Shown here piece after piece: positions 1 to 7,920 of a DNA stretch of 64,000 bases. The stretch covers positions 124,001 to 188,000 of the forward strand of contig NZ_JAGFNS010000015.1 of NCBI RefSeq assembly GCF_017592555.1. The letters run 5' to 3'. Made by a program: the position numbers and the translations under genes. Origin of the DNA: Actinoplanes flavus. Lineage in GTDB: Bacteria > Actinomycetota > Actinomycetes > Mycobacteriales > Micromonosporaceae. Each line of letters opens with the position of its first letter. Position 1 is the stretch's first letter. Below the pieces are notes generated by a model. It worked only from the letters and a program-made list of their open reading frames with translations. It had not been told where the DNA came from and did not search any database.

Positions 1-656
1 TCGTTGATCAGCCAGTGGCCGGCCGCGCCGTGCAGCGCGTGCGCCAGCACACCGGCCATCCGGAACAGGCACCCCGCGACGTACGCGCTGTCGCCGCGGG
101 ACACCGCCTTGCGGGCCAGCCCGATCAGGAAGTCGGCCTCCCACAACCCGGCCACCAGGGCCTCGGCCAGCGGCCTCGGGTAGACCCGCATCCCCGCCCG
201 GAGTTCGGCCAGCTCACCGGAGGGATCGGCCAGGATGCGGCTGGAGGCCAGTTCACCGGGGTACGAGAAGTCGGTCACGCCCAGCGGATGGCCGGCCTGG
301 ACGTGGAACGCGTACCGGCCCCGCTCGGCGTCGGCCCAGCAGGCCCGGACCCGGTCGACGTCCCGGTAGATCCAGTCCACCGCGCCGCCGTCGACGGTCA
401 GCCAGCCGCCGCCGTCCACCCACGGACCCCATTCGCCGGGCGCCGTGACCCGGGCGCCCGGCCCGGCCACCTCCTCGGCCAGTTCGCCGAGGCGCCCGGT
501 GTCCAGCGACCCCCGGTAGTAGAGGCCGAGGTCGGTGTCGGATTCCGGGGCGTGCGTGCCAGCGGCCCGGCTGCCGCCGAGCACCACCCCGACCACGCCG
601 GGCACGGTGACGAGGCGCTCGGCCAGCCCGGCCAGACGGGCATCGGTCAGTCCCAT
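1..656 (-). CDS. Nucleotidyltransferase-fold protein (3' end cut by window edge)
   Basis: The reading frame runs off the left edge, leaving 218 residues of the N-terminal part. Residues 27-42 carry the nucleotidyltransferase signature: a GGS turn (27-29) followed by the acidic pair D40 and D42 in SDTDLGLYY. This is typical of the Pol-beta/aminoglycoside-adenylyltransferase superfamily, which moves an NMP onto a small molecule or protein. The remainder is a helical region of the DUF4037/AadA-like kind. I chose ATG 656 because a GATGAT box lies 7 nt upstream, in the style of the leaderless starts here; ATG 668 is in frame and possible. Substrate unknown; the fold is clear, any antibiotic role is not. 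Confidence 0.8.
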   Translation of the reverse strand, partial: MGLTDARLAGLAERLVTVPGVVGVVLGGSRAAGTHAPESDTDLGLYYRGSLDTGRLGELAEEVAGPGARVTAPGEWGPWVDGGGWLTVDGGAVDWIYRDVDRVRACWADAERGRYAFHVQAGHPLGVTDFSYPGELASSRILADPSGELAELRAGMRVYPRPLAEALVAGLWEADFLIGLARKAVSRGDSAYVAGCLFRMAGVLAHALHGAAGHWLIN

Positions 657-681
657 GTCCCCGATCATCGCCCCGCGGCGA

Positions 682-1602
682 TCAGCACAGGGAGGCGGGT
701 TCCAGGCGTACGCCGTCGAGCAACTCCTCACCGGCCGCCAGCAGGTCCTCCTCGGTCACGAGGGTCGCGGGCGCCGGGGTCACCGGAGTTCCGGGCGCCG
801 GGGTGGTCGCCGGGCCGGGGGTCGCCTCCGGTGGGCACACCGCGGCACGCCCCATCGGCACGCAGAGGTCCAGCGCGTGCTCGCACGCCGGGTCCAGGGC
901 CGACCGGCGGAGGGCGCCGAAGACGACGACCCGGTTCTCCGGTTTCCGGGTGACGGTCCTGCCGAGCAGCCGCCGCGCGGTCTGCTTGCCGTCGGTGAGG
1001 GTGACCAGGTACCGCGCGGTCTCCTCGCCGGGCACGCCGGGCGACCGCACGAACCGGGTGCCACGCGGCAGCGCCGGGTCGCGGACCACCTTCGTCCGGA
1101 ACGGGATGACCCGGGTCCGTTCGTCGGTGCGGGTGGTGACGACCGGGCCGGCGGCCGGTTCCCGCCGGTCCCGGCCGGCGCGCTTGCCGCGGGGGTGCGC
1201 GGGCCGCGGCCCGGTCCGGTCGGCGCGCTCGTCGGCTACCCGGGCACGGCTCAGCTGGTCGGTGCCGGCCGGCTTCCCGGGGGGTGCCGGCGGCGGCGGG
1301 GTGTGACCGTGGCGTTTGGGCAGCGGCTGGGCGGCGGCCGCGGCACGGCTGACCACCTCCGGGTCCTCCTCCAGCCGGGCGGCGCCCGGGTCCGGCGCGG
1401 TGGCCGCCTCGGCGGTGGCCGCGGCCGGCGTCCCGTCCGAGCCGGTCATCGTGGAGATCCCCGCCGCTCCGCCGCCGACGAGCACGACCAGCGCGCCCGC
1501 ACCGGCGGCCATCCGGACGCCGAACGGCAGCTGGGCCCACCAAGACTTTCGTGGCATTTCGAGCAGATGCTGCCAAGAGTCACTAGTTGTCTGGTTTTGC
1601 AC
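682..1602 (-). CDS. G5 domain-containing membrane-anchored protein
   Basis: About 306 residues. A short cytoplasmic N-terminus is followed by one hydrophobic segment (about residues 27-49), a proline/alanine-rich basic linker, and near residues 150-230 a G5 domain (begins VVTTRTDERTRVIPF, ends near ENRVVVFG). G5 domains bind cell-wall carbohydrates and occur in actinobacterial wall-remodelling proteins, so the C-terminal part should lie outside the membrane. The tail after the domain is rich in P, A and T with two Cys pairs. GTG 1602 is preferred because AACAAT sits 6 nt upstream; TTG 1605 and ATG 1557 are alternatives. No catalytic domain is visible; the wall-binding role is inferred from the domain alone. 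Confidence 0.75.
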   Translation of the reverse strand: MQNQTTSDSWQHLLEMPRKSWWAQLPFGVRMAAGAGALVVLVGGGAAGISTMTGSDGTPAAATAEAATAPDPGAARLEEDPEVVSRAAAAAQPLPKRHGHTPPPPAPPGKPAGTDQLSRARVADERADRTGPRPAHPRGKRAGRDRREPAAGPVVTTRTDERTRVIPFRTKVVRDPALPRGTRFVRSPGVPGEETARYLVTLTDGKQTARRLLGRTVTRKPENRVVVFGALRRSALDPACEHALDLCVPMGRAAVCPPEATPGPATTPAPGTPVTPAPATLVTEEDLLAAGEELLDGVRLEPASLC

Positions 1603-1744
1603 CAAAGCATTGTTACCTTCTCCGGCGCGCAGGCAAGTTCCCAGCGGGTCACCCGAATCGGGGACCCGCGCAGCCCGCGACCGGGCTCACGCGTTGCCCC
1701 GGCGAGCCGCAGAATGGTTCGTGCTCCGGTCGTAGGATCGATCC

Positions 1745-2203
1745 ATGTCCCCGACCGGCCCTGTACCGCTCAGCCCGGACGAGGAGGCCGTGATGCGGGC
1801 GCTCGGCCGGTTCCTGCTGGTCATGCCGCGTGCGCTGGACGCTGATCTGATGCGCGAGCAGCGCATGTCCGCCAGCGAGTACGCGGTGTTGCGCCACCTC
1901 TCCGAGACCCCCGGCCAGCTGATGCGGATGAGCGAACTGGCCACCGCGTGTGATATGTCACTGAGCGGGATGACCCGGCTCGCCGCGAAACTCGAGTCGC
2001 TCGGCCACCTGCGCCGGATCCGCTGCCAGGAGGACGCCCGCGGCGCCAACGCCGTCCTCACCGAGAAGGGGCTGGCCCGTCTGCGCGAGGCCTGGCCCAC
2101 CCATCTGGCCAGCGTCCGGCGCCACATCTTCGACCACCTCGGCGACCTCGACCTGAAAGCCCTGGCCGCCGCCTTCGAGGCGATGGCGAGACCGGAGGAC
2201 TGA
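1745..2203 (+). CDS. MarR-family transcriptional regulator
   Basis: 152 residues, normal for the family. A winged helix-turn-helix is centred on SELATACDMSLSGMTRLAAKLE, followed by the wing with the usual basic DAR segment (QEDARGANAVLTEKG) and a C-terminal dimerisation helix. MarR dimers bind palindromes near their own promoter and usually answer small phenolic or oxidising ligands. The start codon has no Shine-Dalgarno but a TAGGAT box at 1733-1738, 6 nt upstream, and the palindrome GGATCGATCC (1735-1744) abuts the ATG, a candidate autoregulatory site. The next gene, a PAP2-like protein on the same strand, follows after a truncated structured repeat; whether it is controlled by this regulator is unknown. 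Confidence 0.9.
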   Translation: MSPTGPVPLSPDEEAVMRALGRFLLVMPRALDADLMREQRMSASEYAVLRHLSETPGQLMRMSELATACDMSLSGMTRLAAKLESLGHLRRIRCQEDARGANAVLTEKGLARLREAWPTHLASVRRHIFDHLGDLDLKALAAAFEAMARPED

Positions 2204-2245
2204 GCCCCTCCTTCCGCGGGCGAAACGCCCTGTAACCGGTGTTCA
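2204..2245 (+). repeat. Truncated copy of the convergent-intergenic hairpin repeat
   Basis: Immediately after the marR stop codon the segment TCCGCGGGCGAAACGCC then CTGTAACCGGTGTTC matches the 5' arm of the full elements at 24881 and 29992 (CCGCGGCAAAACGCC, TTGTAACCGGTGTCG). The 3' arm is absent, so it cannot form the long hairpin. Similarity was aligned by eye. Confidence 0.55.
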
Positions 2246-2280
2246 GCGGCTTGCTCCGCCGCGGTTGCGATGATGGGGAC

Positions 2281-2892
2281 GTGATCAACGCTGTCGCCGA
2301 GGATCGCCGGAACGCTCTGGACCGGCTCGCCACCGTCCTCTCCGAGGTGCTCGCCCCAGCGGTCCTGGTGGCCGTTCTGCTGTTGACGGTCGGCTGGCAC
2401 GCCGGCGACACCCCCGGCGTCTCCCGCTGGTGGGGCCTGCCCGGAGCGCTCTTCGCCGCGGTGATCCCGCTCGGCTACGTGCTGCACGGCGTCCGCAAGG
2501 GACGGCTCACCAACCACCACATCCCGGAACGCGCCGCCCGGCGGATCCCGCTGCTGTTCGGCACCGCCTCGCTCATCGCCGGCCTGCTGCTGATGATCGC
2601 CCTCGGCGCCCCGCGCGAGGTCCTCGCCCTGCTCACCGCGGGCGGCGCCGGTCTCGCCGTGTTCGCCCTGGTCACCCACTGGTGGAAGATGTCCATCCAC
2701 GCCGGCGTCGCCGCCGGCACGCTCACCGCGCTCACCGCGGTCTACGGCCCGCTCGTCCTCATCGGCACCCCGCTGGTGCTGCTCGGCTGCTGGGCGCGGG
2801 TCCGGCTCACCGCGCACACGCCCGCTCAGGTGGTGGCCGGGGCGCTGGCCGGCGTGATCATCGCGGGCACGATCTTCCCGGCGCTGCGCTGA
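2281..2892 (+). CDS. PAP2-superfamily-like integral membrane protein
   Basis: 203 residues with about six hydrophobic helices. Two segments resemble the last two PAP2 phosphatase motifs: WWKMSIHAGVAAG (SxHxG type) and RLTAHTPAQVVAGALAG (HxxxQVxxG type). The N-terminal KxxxxxxRP motif is replaced by a looser KGRLTNHHIPER segment, as in the phosphatase-related membrane proteins of actinobacteria. A lipid-phosphate phosphatase role is plausible but the missing first motif weakens it. GTG 2281 was chosen because GATGAT lies 6 nt upstream and the extra upstream residues (from ATG 2239) overlap the repeat fragment and are not hydrophobic. It ends 112 bp before the convergent tetR gene. Confidence 0.7.
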   Translation: MINAVAEDRRNALDRLATVLSEVLAPAVLVAVLLLTVGWHAGDTPGVSRWWGLPGALFAAVIPLGYVLHGVRKGRLTNHHIPERAARRIPLLFGTASLIAGLLLMIALGAPREVLALLTAGGAGLAVFALVTHWWKMSIHAGVAAGTLTALTAVYGPLVLIGTPLVLLGCWARVRLTAHTPAQVVAGALAGVIIAGTIFPALR

Positions 2893-3004
2893 GGACCTGT
2901 CCCGGTACGCCTACCGGAGAAGCCGCTGCGCGAAGGAGCGGCCTCGTCGCCGGCCCGGACCGTAGCGCCCGCGCCGGGCGTGCGCGCCCGGTCACCCTCG
3001 AAGA

Positions 3005-3592
3005 TCACATGAGCCCGTACGCGGTCAGGGCGGCGTCCAGCATCCGCTCCTGATCGGCTGCCGGAAAGGCGCCCGGGTCCGCCGCCGCGTAGGCCGCCAT
3101 CCCCTCGGTCATCGCGATCAGCGCCAGCGCGACGGTCGCCACCCGCTCCGCACTCCACTCCGGAACGGCGGCCGCGGTGAGCCGCTCGACCCGCTCCCGC
3201 CAGGCCCGGTTGTTGCGCCGGTGCTCGGCGATCAGCTCGTCGTCGGCGACCGCCCCGGCCAGGAAGCCGATCCACACGACCGCCTCCTGCCGGGTCCGCT
3301 CGTCGAGGGCCATCCCCTGACGCAGCACCGCGCGCAACGCCGCCCGCGGCGTGGCGGCCGCCGCCTCCAGCGTCTCCACCCGCTCCCGGGTGACCCGGTG
3401 CAGCAACTGCCGGGCGTGCAGCAGCAGCGCCCGCCGGTTCGGGAACCGGTGCATGACCAGCCCGGTCGTGCACCCTGCGGCGGCCGCCACGGCGCGCACC
3501 GTGAGCCGCTCCAGCCCCTGCTCGGCCAGCACGCTCCACACCGCCCGGGACAGCGCCTCACCCTGCGCCGACCGATCCGCCGTCCGTGACAC
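3005..3592 (-). CDS. TetR-family transcriptional repressor
   Basis: 195 residues. The N-terminal HTH is LTVRAVAAAAGCTTGLVMHRFPNRRALL (about residues 28-56), the classic TetR three-helix DNA-binding unit; the rest is an all-helical ligand-binding domain similar to BetI/TetR_C_6 members. GTG 3592 is preferred over upstream ATGs because GAGGAGGG lies at the right distance and the resulting start is next to a double operator. The divergent neighbour at 3657 is a GNAT acetyltransferase, so the simplest reading is that this repressor controls that gene and itself. The ligand cannot be deduced. Confidence 0.9.
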   Translation of the reverse strand: MSRTADRSAQGEALSRAVWSVLAEQGLERLTVRAVAAAAGCTTGLVMHRFPNRRALLLHARQLLHRVTRERVETLEAAAATPRAALRAVLRQGMALDERTRQEAVVWIGFLAGAVADDELIAEHRRNNRAWRERVERLTAAAVPEWSAERVATVALALIAMTEGMAAYAAADPGAFPAADQERMLDAALTAYGLM

Positions 3593-3614
3593 GACTCTCA
3601 CCCTCCTCGATCCA

Positions 3615-3641
3615 TAACCGATGTTACCGTAACGCCTGTTA
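3615..3641. promoter_or_regulatory. Double TAAC-N4-GTTA operator between tetR and GNAT gene
   Basis: Two identical palindromic frames, TAAC-CGAT-GTTA (3615-3626) and TAAC-GCCT-GTTA (3630-3641), have centres 15 bp apart. They also form overlapping GTTAC/GTAAC inverted repeats. The site lies in the 64-bp gap between divergent starts and next to a TetR gene, so it is very probably that regulator's operator. Confidence 0.75.
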
Positions 3642-3656
3642 CGAATGGAGGACGCC

Positions 3657-4139
3657 ATGACCTGGACCATCGAAGCCCGGCCCTGGGACGACGCCGACGG
3701 CACCGCGCTCCGCGCCGCCCAGCGCGCCGAACTCGACGCCCGCTACGGCTCCGACGACCACGAACCCGGCACCCCGCCCTCGGCCGGCGACATCGACCTG
3801 TTCCTGGTCGCCACCGACCCGGCCACCGGCCGCCCGGTCGGCTGCGGCGCCCTGCGCCGGCTCACCACCACGACAGCCGAGGTCAAGCGGATGTACGTGG
3901 CGCCCGGCAGCCGCGGCTCCGGCGTCTCCACGGCGATCCTGCGCGCCCTGGAACAGGCCGCCGTGGACCGCGGCTGGACCACCATCCGCCTGGAGACCGG
4001 CCCGGCCCAGCCGGACGCGATGCGCTTCTACGAACGCGAGGGCTACCACGAGATCCCGCTGTTCGGCGCATACATCGGCTCCGAACTCTCGGTCTGCTAC
4101 GAGCGCTCCCTGACCCCTACCGGTTCACCGATCCCCTGA
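3657..4139 (+). CDS. GNAT-family N-acetyltransferase
   Basis: 160 residues, full length for a single GNAT domain. Motif A is visible as VKRMYVAPGSRGSGVSTAILRALEQ (the acetyl-CoA pyrophosphate-binding loop is RGSGVS at about residues 87-92), and the C-terminal motif B region reads TGPAQPDAMRFYEREGYHEI. The N-terminus has the usual beta strand with the DADGTALRAAQRAEL helix. ATG 3657 has GGAGG 5 nt upstream, which overlaps and rules out the in-frame ATG 3645. It sits behind the TetR double operator and is transcribed divergently from that repressor. The acceptor substrate is unknown. Confidence 0.9.
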   Translation: MTWTIEARPWDDADGTALRAAQRAELDARYGSDDHEPGTPPSAGDIDLFLVATDPATGRPVGCGALRRLTTTTAEVKRMYVAPGSRGSGVSTAILRALEQAAVDRGWTTIRLETGPAQPDAMRFYEREGYHEIPLFGAYIGSELSVCYERSLTPTGSPIP

Positions 4140-4285
4140 CCGCATGCACCGTTGTCCGCCAGAACGCCCGTGTGCCCGAATGCGCCCGGTTCGCCCTAAA
4201 GCGTGATCTCGCACCGAAGCGGGAGCCGTGTCGGCTCACTCAACGTGAGACTGAGTCGAGTTTCCCGCCAACCAAGGAGGCAGCA

Positions 4286-4393
4286 ATGTTCAGGCCCTTT
4301 TTCATGCTTTTCAGCGACCCCGACGGCTTCAAGTTCTTCGACCTCGGCGACACCGGGCGCGCGCTTTTCGATGCGGGCTCCAACCTCTTCTGA
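4286..4393 (+). CDS. 35-residue microprotein, unknown function
   Basis: A short frame starting at ATG 4286 with a near-ideal Shine-Dalgarno (AAGGAGG at 4274-4280, 5 nt spacing) and ending at TGA 4391-4393. The peptide is aromatic and acidic: it begins MFRPFFMLFSDPDG, has FKFFDLGD in the middle and ends GSNLF. It has seven to eight Phe and no Cys. A perfect 13-bp hairpin follows 8 nt after the stop, so the unit has its own ribosome site and its own likely terminator. No family was recognised. The codon pattern (TTT and CTT among G/C codons) is less biased than in the flanks. It could be a leader peptide, a small membrane-associated peptide or a secreted peptide; nothing favours one. Confidence 0.6.
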   Translation: MFRPFFMLFSDPDGFKFFDLGDTGRALFDAGSNLF

Positions 4394-4401
4394 GACCGTT
4401 G

Positions 4402-4433
4402 CCGCCGGGCCGGGCACGCACCCGGCCCGGCGG
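4402..4433 (+). terminator. Perfect 13-bp hairpin after the microprotein gene
   Basis: Arms at 4402-4414 and 4421-4433 are perfectly complementary (CCGCCGGGCCGGG and its reverse complement) with a 6-nt loop CACGCA. There is no U-run, as is common for actinobacterial terminators. It could also end transcripts of ychF arriving from the other strand. Confidence 0.7.
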
Positions 4434-4506
4434 TGTCCCTCGAAGCCGCTCACAGCCCGATGACCAGCCTCCGGAAGGCGGTCTGGCCGGTGTCGATGCT
4501 GCGGTA

Positions 4507-5592
<1,086 letters not shown>

Positions 5593-5614
5593 GGAACGCC
5601 AGTCTACGCAGTGA

Positions 5615-6409
5615 CTAACAGAAGAACTTCCGCAGTTCGGCAGCGACCAGCCCGGGTCGGCCGCTGTCGTCGGCGGCGACATGACCCACGCCGGTCAGGG
5701 TCACCCGCCGCACTCGCGGCAGGACCGGCTCGAGGCCGTTCAAGACCCCGGTGAGGTACGCCGGGGAGCGCTCGCCGCCCAGCAGGAGGGTCTCCGCCGT
5801 GACGCCCGCGTAGGTGCTCAGCGGGCCGGCCGCGTCCTCGATGACCGCCGCGTCCAGGCGCATCGTCGGGATCAGGTCGCCGATCCGGCGGCCCTCGCCG
5901 GCGCGCAAGGCCAGGCCGATCATCGGTATCAGGGCCGCGCGAGGCGCGTACCGGAGATCGCCTGTCCCTTTGACGACGGTGACGAACGCAGCGGCCCGGC
6001 GACCCCGGGCCAGCTCCTTCTCGAATCTCGGCAGCCAGGCGACCGGGTCGTGGTCACCGCGCTTGAGCGGCGGCTCGTAGAGCGCGAGCCGCTCGATCGG
6101 CAGCTCCATGGCGGCGCGCAGCGCGATCACCGCGCCCGAGCTGAGGCCGAACACGTTGCGCGCCCCGGTCTCGTCGAGCAGCGCCGCCAGGTCGTCGATC
6201 TCGGCGCGCAGGCCGTGGCCGGGCGCGGCCGGACCGCTGAGCCCGCGGCCGCGCCGGTCCGGGACGTAGACGGTGAAGTCGGGCGCGAGGGCCTGGGCCA
6301 GCTTCGTGAAGTTCGCCGAGGTCTGCATGCCGCCGTGCAGGAGCACGACCTTGGGGCCGCCACCGAGGGCGCGCCACCGGATGTCCGTCCTTGCCGCCAT
6401 CACCTTCAT
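5615..6409 (-). CDS. Alpha/beta hydrolase
   Basis: 264 residues. The oxyanion-hole motif LLHGG is at about residues 23-27, the nucleophile elbow is GLSSG (about 88-92), and the catalytic histidine is in TGVGHVAADD near residue 243. The cap region between them is short and helical. The family includes esterases, C-C hydrolases and thioesterases; the sequence does not identify the substrate. Its promoter is unusually clear: TTGACG (6441-6446) and TACGGT (6417-6422) separated by 18 bp, with the -10 only 7 nt from the ATG. Both elements lie in a pair of inverted repeats shared with the divergent gene at 6474, so it is probably under tight repression. Confidence 0.88.
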   Translation of the reverse strand: MKVMAARTDIRWRALGGGPKVVLLHGGMQTSANFTKLAQALAPDFTVYVPDRRGRGLSGPAAPGHGLRAEIDDLAALLDETGARNVFGLSSGAVIALRAAMELPIERLALYEPPLKRGDHDPVAWLPRFEKELARGRRAAAFVTVVKGTGDLRYAPRAALIPMIGLALRAGEGRRIGDLIPTMRLDAAVIEDAAGPLSTYAGVTAETLLLGGERSPAYLTGVLNGLEPVLPRVRRVTLTGVGHVAADDSGRPGLVAAELRKFFC

Positions 6410-6410
6410 G

Positions 6411-6457
6411 CTGTCAACCGTAGTTGACAGCCGCGATCCGCGTCAACCACGGTTGAC
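6411..6457. promoter_or_regulatory. Paired TGTCAAC-N4-GTTGACA operators over the divergent promoter
   Basis: Site 1 (6411-6430) has 8-bp arms CTGTCAAC / GTTGACAG around CGTA. Site 2 (6442-6457) has 6-bp arms GTCAAC / GTTGAC around CACG. Site 1 covers the -10 and site 2 the -35 of the hydrolase promoter, and site 2 abuts TAGGGT (6460-6465), the likely -10 of the rightward gene. No regulator gene is adjacent, so the protein acting here must be encoded elsewhere. Confidence 0.7.
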
Positions 6458-6473
6458 AGTAGGGTCTCCGGAC

Positions 6474-7391
6474 ATGCGCCCTCGCTTGATCGCCGAGACG
6501 ACCGGCCACCCCGGCGAGTTCTGGCCGATCGCCACCGGCGGATGGATGACCACGCACTACAACGCCGACCACCTCTGGGTTCTCGACCGGCGGCTCAACG
6601 TGACCGCGACGTACCCGATTGACGACGGCTTCCCGCACACCGACGGCCGGCATCTCGCCCTGATCGGCGACGACGAGATCACCGCCACCGACCTCCGTGG
6701 CCGCACGATCTGGCGCCGATCCGTACCCGGCGTCAGAGCCTGCGTCTTCAGCGGCGACCTGCTGTGGACGATCGCCGGCGACCTGACGACCGCAATGCAC
6801 CGCACGACAGGCGAGCCGGTCGGCGAAACACGGCTCGGACCCGACAACGCGGTGGTCGAGTTGATCACCGCGTTCGCGGACGACCGCGCCGTCGTGCAAC
6901 TACGGCACGCGGACGGCTCCGGCCTACGCGACTGGCTGCTGACCGCCGACCGCACCGGAGTACGAGCGACCGAACTCCCATCCCGCTTCCTCGACAGCCA
7001 CTCCGACGGATCCCGCTACCTGGCAGCCGCCGCCGGACGGCTCACCATGCGCGACGTGACGACCGGCGCGGTGACCGCCACCCGCAGCGACGAGGAGATC
7101 GGCGGACCGGACGCCATCCTGTCCCGAGACGCCGTCAACGTCTCCGGCAACCTCGTCGTCGCCGGCATCGAGGACCACTCCGCCTGGTGGTGGCGGCACG
7201 TCCTGCTCTGCGCGGACACACTCCAGCCCCGCTCGGTCCTCGACTACTCCCGGCCCGGTGAGCCGTACCAGATCGTCCGCTCGGCAGAGCCCGGCACATG
7301 GCTGACCAGCACCGACGACGGCGTACACCTGTGGGGACTCGACGGCCCACTCGACACCGATCCCCTCCCCGGGCAGCTCGCCCTCTGGTAG
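6474..7391 (+). CDS. Beta-propeller-like protein of unknown function
   Basis: 305 residues, no signal peptide and no membrane segment. The sequence is built of short repeated beta-strand blocks with alternating patterns such as ITATDLRGRTIWRRS, LTTAMHRTTGEPVGETRL, LTMRDVTTGAVTATRS and GVHLWGLDGPLD, resembling PQQ/WD-type propeller blades. No catalytic motif is seen. ATG 6474 has TAGGGT 8 nt upstream and starts just beyond the operator pair; longer upstream frames would run through the operators and the hydrolase promoter. A second small gene follows after 13 bp and may be co-transcribed. The function is unknown; cytoplasmic sensing or scaffolding is only a guess from fold type. Confidence 0.7.
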   Translation: MRPRLIAETTGHPGEFWPIATGGWMTTHYNADHLWVLDRRLNVTATYPIDDGFPHTDGRHLALIGDDEITATDLRGRTIWRRSVPGVRACVFSGDLLWTIAGDLTTAMHRTTGEPVGETRLGPDNAVVELITAFADDRAVVQLRHADGSGLRDWLLTADRTGVRATELPSRFLDSHSDGSRYLAAAAGRLTMRDVTTGAVTATRSDEEIGGPDAILSRDAVNVSGNLVVAGIEDHSAWWWRHVLLCADTLQPRSVLDYSRPGEPYQIVRSAEPGTWLTSTDDGVHLWGLDGPLDTDPLPGQLALW

Positions 7392-7404
7392 GACACTGTT
7401 CGAC

Positions 7405-7857
7405 GTGGACGAGCACCTCCGGAAAGGCCAGATCATCCAGGCCGTCAAGGTCTACCGGGACAGCTTCCCGCCGGAGACACGACCCGGACTCAACGACGCC
7501 CTGGAAATCGTTCTCCAGCGCCGCGACGAGCTCGCCGCGCCCGGCGAGATCGAACCCGAGCCACCGGCGCCGACGATCGACGACCTCGCGGCGCGCGCTG
7601 TCATGGCCGGACCCGTCCATGCCGTGGAACTCGTCTGGGACGGCGACACGTTCGGCTGGATCGAAGACATCGTCGCGGTCGTCGAACGGCCCGGCCCCGA
7701 AAACCCCCGCTACACCGGGCACCGCCTCCACGCCTGCCGAGGCGGCGACGGTGACGACATCGGGCGACAGCTCGCCGAACGGCTCGCCGTGCCGTACTGG
7801 AACCCGGCGCCCGACGCGCCCGACCTCGACGCGCCCCGGTGGTGGAGCCGGCACTGA
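7405..7857 (+). CDS. Hypothetical protein with an L7/L12-CTD-like N-terminal segment
   Basis: 150 residues from GTG 7405. The first 45 residues (RKGQIIQAVKVYRDS ... DALEIVLQRRDEL) resemble the helix-turn-helix pattern of the ribosomal L7/L12 C-terminal fold often found as a small appended module in actinobacterial proteins; the resemblance is by eye. The middle (AVELVWDGDTFGWIEDIVAVVE) is predicted beta-rich, and the C-terminus is acidic and tryptophan-rich. No membrane segment. It lies 13 bp after the propeller-like gene on the same strand and probably belongs to the same operon. Function not recognised. Confidence 0.6.
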   Translation: MDEHLRKGQIIQAVKVYRDSFPPETRPGLNDALEIVLQRRDELAAPGEIEPEPPAPTIDDLAARAVMAGPVHAVELVWDGDTFGWIEDIVAVVERPGPENPRYTGHRLHACRGGDGDDIGRQLAERLAVPYWNPAPDAPDLDAPRWWSRH

Positions 7858-7920
7858 CCGGCACGGTTGTGTCCGAATCCCGCCAGCCGAGACAGGCCGG
7901 AGCGGGGCAGACTCGACGGC

